DNA of 64,000 nt from Corallium rubrum (Eukaryota; Cnidaria; Anthozoa; Scleralcyonacea; Coralliidae), in the NCBI GenBank assembly GCA_964035015.1, contig OZ036017.1, forward strand, positions 5,627,996 through 5,691,995, in the 5' to 3' direction. Under the pieces are notes generated by a model, which was given only the letters and a program-made list of their open reading frames with translations, did not search any database and had not been told where the DNA came from. Numbering within the stretch: position 1 is the first letter of the stretch; each line of letters begins with the position of its first letter. The position numbers were made by a program, and so were the translations under genes. Positions 58,255 to 64,000 of this stretch are shown piece after piece.

Positions 58255-59115
58255 CAGAGCCTGAAATAATTTTAAAATTTGTCCGGCAAAACTTCCGAGC
58301 AAAATGAAATTTGACCGGAAATTTTCAAATTTGGTCGGAAATTTTTTAGTTTAGTTTGACCCCCTCCGTTGAGTAAATTCTGTCAAGCATGCAGTAAGTC
58401 ACTCTACTTGTTATTTGTAATAATAAAACACAAATGTTTAATTCTGAATTGCGTATTAGTTATAGTGAATAATAATTTAATTAAAATGGTAACTATGAAA
58501 CAACTTTAAACTGAAAAGCTGGATTACACGATAAGTTTCTGTGATTACAATGGCGTCAATCGCAGTTTAACGCAATGGTTTTGAATTAAAAATCACGTAC
58601 TGTTGTTATCTGGACTCGACAACCTGGAAGGTAAAGAATACGTTTCCTCGACGTTTTGAGCTCAGGACCTTTGTCAGGAGAGTCAAATAAGCCTATTTGA
58701 TCAGCCTATTTAACTGTCCTGATCATGAAGGGCCTTTGCTCGAAACGTCGAGGAAACGTATTCTTTATCTTCCAAGGTCGTCAAATTAACAACAATGAAA
58801 GCAGTCACTCTGACTCGTAACTCACTGTCACACACTTAAGTTAACTAAACTTTGTTTAAAGCATACTCTGATCGAAGAAATTTTGATAGTGCACTGTAAA
58901 GTGTAAAACCAACTTTAACTCAAAACTGATGGAAAACCCAATGGAAATTTAACAAGAAAAATGTAGTGTTGAGCGCCGACCCGATCATTTAAAAAAACAG
59001 ATTTTTTTTCTTCAAAATTTGTCCGGACAAAATTTCCGATCATTTCAGCATTTGGTCGGAGAAACTGGAATTTGGTCGGAAAACCGCCGGCCGCCGGCCG
59101 TTATTTCAAGCTCTG
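58255..59115. mobile_element. 861 bp TIR element inserted in gypsy integrase
   Basis: Ends CAGAGCCTGAAATAA and, complemented, CAGAGCTTGAAATAA. Subterminal ATTTGTCCGGCAAA and AAATTTGGTCGGAAA words occur at both ends. A 6 bp direct repeat TTTATG flanks it (58249-58254, 59116-59121). The CAGAG terminus suggests hAT, but hAT duplications are normally 8 bp. It contains a smaller foldback (58627-58773) and no transposase. Confidence 0.85.
58627..58773. repeat. foldback nested in the TIR element
   Basis: Arms read AGAATACGTTTCCTCGACGTT and complement. The right arm has CTGATCATGAAGGGCCTTTG then CTCGAAACGTCGAGG, a variant of the hammerhead-like sequence with a disturbed CTGANGA box. Third family of this kind in the window. 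Confidence 0.75.
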
Positions 59116-59246
59116 TTTATGTTGGCTGCAATGCCGTTATGGACGTCTTTCAAGGTCTTTTCCAGCTCGTCGCAATAATTTGAAATGAACTGTTGCTTCT
59201 AACGGAATGCTCACGTGCACTAGCGGTGTGGTGGCCTGGTGCGTAA

Positions 59247-59270
59247 AATAATAATAATAATAATAATAAA
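59247..59270. repeat. microsatellite (AAT)n
   Basis: About eight uninterrupted AAT units between the RecQ-like fragment and the gypsy integrase tail. Confidence 0.9.
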
Positions 59271-59339
59271 AGTCTTTATTTGAACACTCAAAACAAACGT
59301 CTGTGTGAAATAGGTAAATGCACACGATCCTGTAGGCTG

Positions 59340-59450
59340 AATGACAAAAATATATTTGCCATTAACCAGTTGCTTTAGAGCTTTTTGACGTAAATCTTTT
59401 AGATCATCAATCTTAAACGTTTCTAAAATGCGCTCGCACGCCTCAATCAT
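59340..59450 (-). pseudogene. RecQ-like helicase N-terminal fragment
   Basis: The minus strand reads LRQKALKQLVNGKYIFVIQP followed by TGSC. RecQ-type helicases have Q..A...L..G.D..VIQPTGSGKS (Walker A). Here the P-loop is cut after TGS and its G-K-S is lost. It is embedded in gypsy sequence, so it is a transposed or captured fragment, not a host exon. Confidence 0.6.
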
Positions 59451-59679
59451 TGATCAGCACTCTATTTTGAACCAACGGGGTAATTCGTGCAATAACCGTA
59501 ATCATCCCAATAATATATGCGTGCTGAAAATGTGCGGCTACGTTTGTGATTGGTGCAAATCGACAATGGACAAGCTCACGTGTCCAGCCGTGATTTCGGG
59601 GGAGGTAAGTTCTGGGGCCCGAGATACGCCTGGAAATCGAGCCTGCATACACTGCTTACTGCGTGCAGTTATCGGGAGT

Positions 59680-60010
59680 GGGCCTAGAACATCCATGGCC
59701 CATAGTTCCATAGGCTGTCCAACGTTTATACTCGTCATAGGCGCCCTTTGTGATGTGATGTGATGTGATGTGATGTGATGTGATGTGATGTGATGTGATG
59801 TGATGTGATGTGATGTGATGTGATGTGATGTGATGTGATGTGATGTGATGTGATGTGATGTGATGTGATGTGATGTGATGTGATGTGATGGGTGTTTAAT
59901 TACGGTGGTTGCATTGTTCGCACTCGGCTATCCACAGCTGCTGCACTTCTGTCGCCATCCCTGGCCAGTGATATCGTTGTTGTAAGCGTTCCAAGCAACC
60001 GTTGACTCCC
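59680..60010 (-). pseudogene. gypsy integrase zinc finger and core start
   Basis: HMGVNGCLERLQQRYHWPGM and IAECEQCNH give the HH-CC zinc-binding domain. After the TGATG array, MELWAMDVLGPLPI carries the first catalytic Asp (usually W..D..GP). The rest of the core is absent. Confidence 0.75.
59751..59890. repeat. pentanucleotide array (TGATG)28
   Basis: A pure 140 bp array of TGATG. It lies between integrase zinc-finger and core sequence, so it expanded inside the retroelement. Confidence 0.98.
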
Positions 60011-60131
60011 ATGTGCCCTGAACTTGGATAATTGTGCGAAAGCTTTAAAGTGCATATGACACGAAAATTAAGTTTGTTTTATTTGAAAGAACGCTTAAAA
60101 TGACAAAGTAACATATTTTTCAGTTTTTTGG

Positions 60132-61105
60132 TTACCTTGCTTCGTTTTTGAGATATTTCAGTTTGTTTGATATGTAAATGTCAAATGTTGTGACGTACAT
60201 GCGCATAATTTCAATTAAGACATGTTCGGTTGCTCGTGATGATACGATGTGGCCAAGGAATTTGATGGGCTCTTGAGCGATTTGGCATTTGTCTTGCTTG
60301 ATCTTCAATCCTGCTGCCCGAATACGCAGAAGGACATCTTCTAAAATGCGTCGATATTCCTCGCACGTCTCCGAAAAGGTAATAGCGAGATTAAGTTCGA
60401 ATTCCGATGTGAGTATCAATACTGAATGCGGTTCTTTTCATGCGCAGTAGATCATTTAACGACGGCGTATGGGATTTCGGTAGTCAACACTTCCGAAGTT
60501 GACCGAATTTCGGAAGTCAGTTAGATGGGATGATGCAGACCGAATATGGGATCTGGTCGCTGGAGAAGAAGCTCTTCTTCGTTTATAATGTCATCATCAT
60601 ATGCTTCCAGAAGCAAGACGTCTTCGAGGTTTATATTACCCACCATGTTTTACAGTTTCAGTATTCACATTCGAATTAGCAGGCTGATCGGATTTCGAAT
60701 ATGACAACGAATCGGAAGCGGAAGTGTAGACTATTGATATACTGGTATTCGCATCGGAAGTCGGGCTTAACCTCCCCAATAAAATATCGTCAAGGAACAG
60801 CAGGCATCCTTTAATTCCTTTCAGTGGCGTCCCCACCATACGTTGAATGTGGCAGGAGCGTTAGTTTAACCGAAAGGCATAACTGTGAATTTATAGTAGC
60901 CTACAAACACAAAAAAGCTGTTTTCTCCGTGTCCTCTTTCAATTTGCCAATACCCGGAAGCAAAGTCCAGGGTACTAAAGTAGCGTGCATCGCCCAGCTG
61001 GTCTAGGATCTCGTCAATACGTGGCATAGGATGAGCGTCTTTCTTTGTCACTGAATTTACCCGACCGATTATTATAACGGTACTCAGCAAACGCTTCAAC
61101 ACCTT
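60132..61105 (-). pseudogene. gypsy reverse transcriptase, interrupted
   Basis: VNSVTKKDAHPMPRIDEILD, FSTLDFASGYWQIE (catalytic Asp), FTVMPFG, then, after a stop and frame change, LLFLDDILL (the catalytic Asp pair). About 350 bp of unrelated sequence (60425-60778) follow before AAGLKIKQDKCQIAQ and IKFLGHIVS. The catalytic residues survive, but the frame does not. Confidence 0.85.
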
Positions 61106-61276
61106 CTTCTTGCACCGCTGTAACTACATGACCTCTGAAAATTTTGTACTTTTTAACAAACGGTTATGTGGACGCTGTTGCGCTGTTCCGTGCATAGACT
61201 ATGCCAAGGTTGTAGCAATCGGTAAGCCCGAGTGAAAGCCTAAGCAGCCGTCTTGTTACTAATCAATTAGGAAAAC

Positions 61277-61597
61277 AAATACCTGGGTTTCCGGTTTCCT
61301 GACCCTACCTAGTTTTTTGCTAGCAAAATGCCGACCCTAATCTTTTTATTGAATTTTTAAGGAGCATGGGCCCGAGTTGCAGCATGATTTGCATCTTGGG
61401 ATAGCAAGCGTGGCGTCAGAACCTAGTATTGTGCTCAAAGTTAGCTTGAATAGATGTGCTAGCGTAATTGACATTTGGTGTTGGAAAGAATATTATTGTT
61501 ATTCCTAGGCACTAAATTAAAAAAAAAGTAAAAAAAAAGTAAATCCGACCTACCCTAACTAAGTTTTTGTGAAGAGAAATAGGAAACCCAGGTATTT
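61277..61597. mobile_element. 321 bp TIR element upstream of NELFE-like exon 2
   Basis: Ends AAATACCTGGGTTTCC and GGAAACCCAGGTATTT. Subterminal words CCTACCTAGTTTTTTG and CTACCCTAACTAAGTTTTTG match in the same sense. No coding capacity. Confidence 0.8.
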
Positions 61598-61613
61598 TTT
61601 TTTTGCCTTATGT

Positions 61614-61680
61614 CGATGACTTGTCTCTTATTACTAGATTAACTAATAATTGTCAACAGACGATTTATATTACATAGCAT
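61614..61680. repeat. LTR-like fragment next to NELFE-like exon 2
   Basis: Matches 46375-46440 (GACTTGTCTCTTATTACTAG, AATTGTCAACA, TTTATATTACAT) with few changes. It ends 26 bp before the exon 2 acceptor, so retroelement sequence borders or includes the branch-point region. Confidence 0.7.
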
Positions 61681-61706
61681 TATCTTGTGGTGTATGTACT
61701 TTGTAG

Positions 61707-61770
61707 AAAAGAGCCTTGCAGAAGTTAAAAGAAAAGACTGAAATTAAAGTAAAACCAGCAGTGAAAAGAG
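61707..61770 (+). CDS. NELFE: NELFE-like gene, exon 2
   Basis: A 64-base exon has acceptor TGTACTTTGTAG and donor GAG|GTATGT, phase 0 to phase 1. It encodes KRALQKLKEKTEIKVKPAVK plus R. In NELF-E the acidic turn is followed by a Lys-rich helix (K-K-K-A-L-x-x-L-K) and a linker with VKR. Both appear here in the right order, 17.5 kb after exon 1. Confidence 0.75.
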
Positions 61771-63405
61771 GTATGTTTTATACAATAAGGGGTTATTTGT
61801 CTGGTTGTACCCTGCTGAGTGCTAACTTTGCAAATTGCGCACAAAAAAATTTCTGGAGCCAAAAATTAATGCCCTCATGTTGGGCAAAAATGCGCATCTA
61901 AGAGGGCAAATACTTTCCAGTACAGACCGAGCAAACGAGTTTAATAAGGAATTTATCATATGGCTATTGGTTCATTTTATTTCTAAGCTTCGAGCGTTGT
62001 TTTCGTCTTCGGAGAGGGAGTATGCTGTTTACCTTACCTGTTGACTTTTTCGTGTCGCTTCTTGGCCTTCTTATTTACACCAGTTCGGCTTTTATTTGTC
62101 GTGTTTTTAGATAAACAGCTTTAAAGGAAACCAGCAGTGATGTTCCAACATATTTTATTGTTCAGAATATTATAATAACAGTTTAGCATATACCTCGCAG
62201 AGGAATAGTGCTTTTCGCGCAATCTGATTGGTTCTTCTAGCTCCAGATATCCTGCACATGACTCACCAGCGGGCAAAACAGAATGGCAGCCAGTTTTGCT
62301 TTGTTTACTGAAGCAGGAGATTCTGTTGATAAACAAGGCTGATGTAGTAGAATAACGAGAAAAGTCAACAAAATTAAGTAGAAGAGTGTCCATAGGTATG
62401 TTTCTTTACAATTTTCTAGCGACTACATATATTCAGAAGTTGTAAAAGCTGTTTTGTCGACAAATATCGAGTAGGCCAAGTTGCTAGTGGGCCGTTGCTT
62501 GAACTTGTAATAGGAAAATACCGAAGAATATAAGAATGTTAAACTTGCTATTTCATTTATGAGGTATATGCTAAAACAATTGTGAATAGTGTAGATATTT
62601 ACCTCCACTTCGGTGAAAAATTGTTAATTATCTTTAATTTGTAGACCTTCTCTGTTTAGTTTCTGTAATGAGTAAATCAGTGCAAAACCCAAAAACATCG
62701 GTTCCTTCCATTTGCAAAGATTTCGATCACAGAATAATCTCCATATCACGTCTATTTCTGGCGGCGCATGTTCTTTTCAATCGACAACCGTTTTTTGGTC
62801 TCCAGTGATGGATTATCACGGAGCCTTCGTCCGCGTGCTGACGAAGGCTCTTGCTGCGAGATTGCATACATATATACAAATAAACTCAATGCCAGATTTG
62901 GCCCGCCTTGAAAACAAGGGTGTAAGAGACTTTACGCTGGTGGGAATTAGCACCCTATCAGGGATTAGAGTTTTTGGTAAGGTTAAAGTTTAGCTTTAGA
63001 AGAAAATGACATAGTGCCAGAGAAATAGCCAAACGGTATTGATTCGTGACTGGACAAATAACTTCGAAGTATACAATCTACATTGACGACTGAATGGACT
63101 TGTTTATATGGAGGCAACTTAGCCAACCAGCCAAGTTACTCAGCACTTGTCTAGTTCCCTTGCTTTTCCCACTGCAGCGTTTATATGAGACAGGTGGGTA
63201 ACATGAGAACTCAGCACTGGTAACCAGGCAAGGTCAGAAAAAACATTTCCTCCAATAAACATATTTCCTCAGACAACTTGGCATACCAGGATGATTTTTT
63301 TTATATTCATTGCTTTGCATGTACATTATGTCAGTCATTGTCATTGACCGCACGCTGCAGTTGGTTATGAAATCAGTACTGATATTTTTTCAAAATTATT
63401 TCCAG
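61771..63405 (+). other. NELFE-like intron 2
   Basis: 1.6 kb between phase-1 sites. It holds a repeat related to 54905-55135 at about 63090-63240. Open frames on both strands (for instance 62712-62993) lack any recognisable motif. Confidence 0.55.
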
Positions 63406-63473
63406 AAGCTCAGGATACAAGCAAGACGCCTGAAGATGCTAAGAAGAAAGCAATGATGCTTGTGGCTTCTGGG
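63406..63473 (+). CDS. NELFE: NELFE-like gene, exon 3
   Basis: A 68-base exon has acceptor AAAATTATTTCCAG and donor GGG|GTAAGG, phase 1 to phase 0. It encodes AQDTSKTPEDAKKKAMMLVA followed by SG. NELF-E has the matching segment A-T-E-Q-A-K-Q-L-V-K-S-G, which leads into the conserved AISAIKAE. That sequence and the C-terminal RRM are expected beyond the right edge. All three exons agree in phase and order, so the gene is probably intact and continues past 64000. Confidence 0.8.
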
Positions 63474-63744
63474 GTAAGGGTACAGGTGTCACAGGAAATC
63501 CCCCCGGGCCAAACTTCCTAGGAAATATGTCTCTCCAGGGGGGCAAATTTCCTAGGAAATGCTCTAACGTACCCCACGCTCAGAAACGAGAAGTTAATAC
63601 TTCTGAAAGTTTCTAAAACTTTCTGTCAGTATTTAGAACTGGAATAGAATAGAAAGTTCAAGTTATCTTTAAGAGGGAAGCATAATAAAGAAGATCGATT
63701 TTGCTTAAAATCGCTCAGGAACCGAGAAACCAAGTATTATTTAC
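63474..63744 (+). other. start of NELFE-like intron 3
   Basis: Only a short direct repeat (CTTCCTAGGAAATATG, TTTCCTAGGAAATGC) at about 63509-63560 is visible. Confidence 0.4.
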
Positions 63745-64000
63745 AAACGAAATATAGTAAGGTTAGATATACTGCCGAAACAGAGAACGTGGGAGTCTAA
63801 CGTTTCGAGCAGAGAGAAACGTAAAGAGTGTAAACAAACGATGAGCTTATATACGAAAGGTAATCATGTGACTAAAAATAAGCCAATCAGATAAAAATAA
63901 CTATAACAAATTGATAATGAATGCGAAAAATTAGCCAATCAAATCAAAATAACAATAACAAATCGATAATGAGATGCGAAATACATTTGCTATTCATACC
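63745..64000. mobile_element. partial foldback, relative of 57406-58105
   Basis: Begins ATATAGTAAGGTT and contains CTGCCGAAA, TCTAACGTTTCGAGCAGAGA, GAGCTTATATACG and CCAATCAGATAAAAATAAC in the order of the left arm of 57406-58105. The stem between the two hammerhead-like boxes is deleted. It continues beyond the window. Confidence 0.8.

Larger units (their letters stand above)
58120..59215 (-). pseudogene. gypsy integrase C-terminal part, split by insertion
   Basis: DELEKTLKDVHNGIAANIN lies at 59116-59180 and EAKRRPKNGYDDCNK then SFEQGDRVWLNNQAVPKGL at 58120-58250. The two parts abut when the 861 bp element between them is ignored, with TTTATG present on both sides. GDRVWL is a hallmark of the gypsy integrase C-terminal domain. 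Confidence 0.8.
58115..61105 (-). mobile_element. Ty3/gypsy pol, fragmented by insertions
   Basis: In minus-strand order: RT (61102 to about 60780), an unrelated stretch, the RT end (60419-60230), integrase zinc finger (about 60010-59890), a TGATG array, the start of the integrase core (59738-59680), unrelated DNA with a RecQ-like fragment, and the integrase C-terminal part, itself split by a TIR element (58255-59115). No LTRs or gag are adjacent. Confidence 0.85.
44183..61706 (+). other. NELFE-like intron 1, 17.5 kb of nested repeats
   Basis: Inferred from the two flanking exons. It holds an AT array (44331-44354), a 30 bp minisatellite, gypsy fragments, an inverted-junction gene remnant, a Tc1/mariner element, several foldbacks and a gypsy pol. 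Around 45226-45345 the word GGTGGGCC recurs at irregular spacing. 44354-44946 has direct copies of AACCATCAA near its ends. 53961-55214 and 55566-57405 show no exons. Confidence 0.6.

Overview
The window looks like animal nuclear DNA, AT-rich and dominated by repeats. It carries short spliced exons with GT/AG borders, tRNA-derived SINEs, BEL/Pao and Ty3/gypsy remnants, hAT, Tc1/mariner and piggyBac-like elements, and more than a dozen foldback (palindromic) elements. The repeat spectrum and the two recognisable host genes suit a marine invertebrate, most likely an anthozoan cnidarian. That assignment is an inference; no species-diagnostic sequence was identified.

Three host genes can be pieced together from exons whose splice phases agree. 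(1) A BCL10-like gene on the minus strand: a CARD exon (20420-20702), a linker exon with the BCL10-type motif PKPGEPGAPCLP (10907-11062) and a last exon ending in PPPPYSEY (2931-3022). Its first exon was not found. (2) An unrecognised four-exon gene on the minus strand (34134 down to 31386), about 162 residues. (3) The 5' part of an NELFE-like gene on the plus strand: exons 44108-44182, 61707-61770 and 63406-63473, running off the right edge.

Region by region: 1-2.9 kb is microsatellites and a foldback downstream of the BCL10-like gene. 2.9-20.7 kb is the BCL10-like gene with two huge introns. The larger one holds a palindrome (11708-18024) with arms of about 2.25 kb, built around decanucleotide-like CTTATCTTCC arrays. 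21-24.5 kb is repeats plus one possible exon. 24.5-29.8 kb is a decayed BEL/Pao element with a MITE and a SINE nested in it. 30-34 kb is a TTAA-flanked foldback and the unrecognised gene. 35-43.5 kb is a pile of transposons (TIR element, SINEs, GGATCC minisatellite, BED-hAT, gypsy RT, second hAT copy, gypsy gag). 44-64 kb is the NELFE-like gene; its 17.5 kb first intron holds gypsy fragments, an inverted-junction gene remnant, Tc1/mariner, foldbacks with hammerhead-like cores and a gypsy pol split by another transposon.

The BCL10-like protein would act in CARD/BCL10/MALT1-type innate signalling and the NELFE-like protein in promoter-proximal pausing of RNA polymerase II. Nothing in the window suggests they work together. 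Most other sequence is nested mobile DNA whose relative ages can be read from who interrupts whom.
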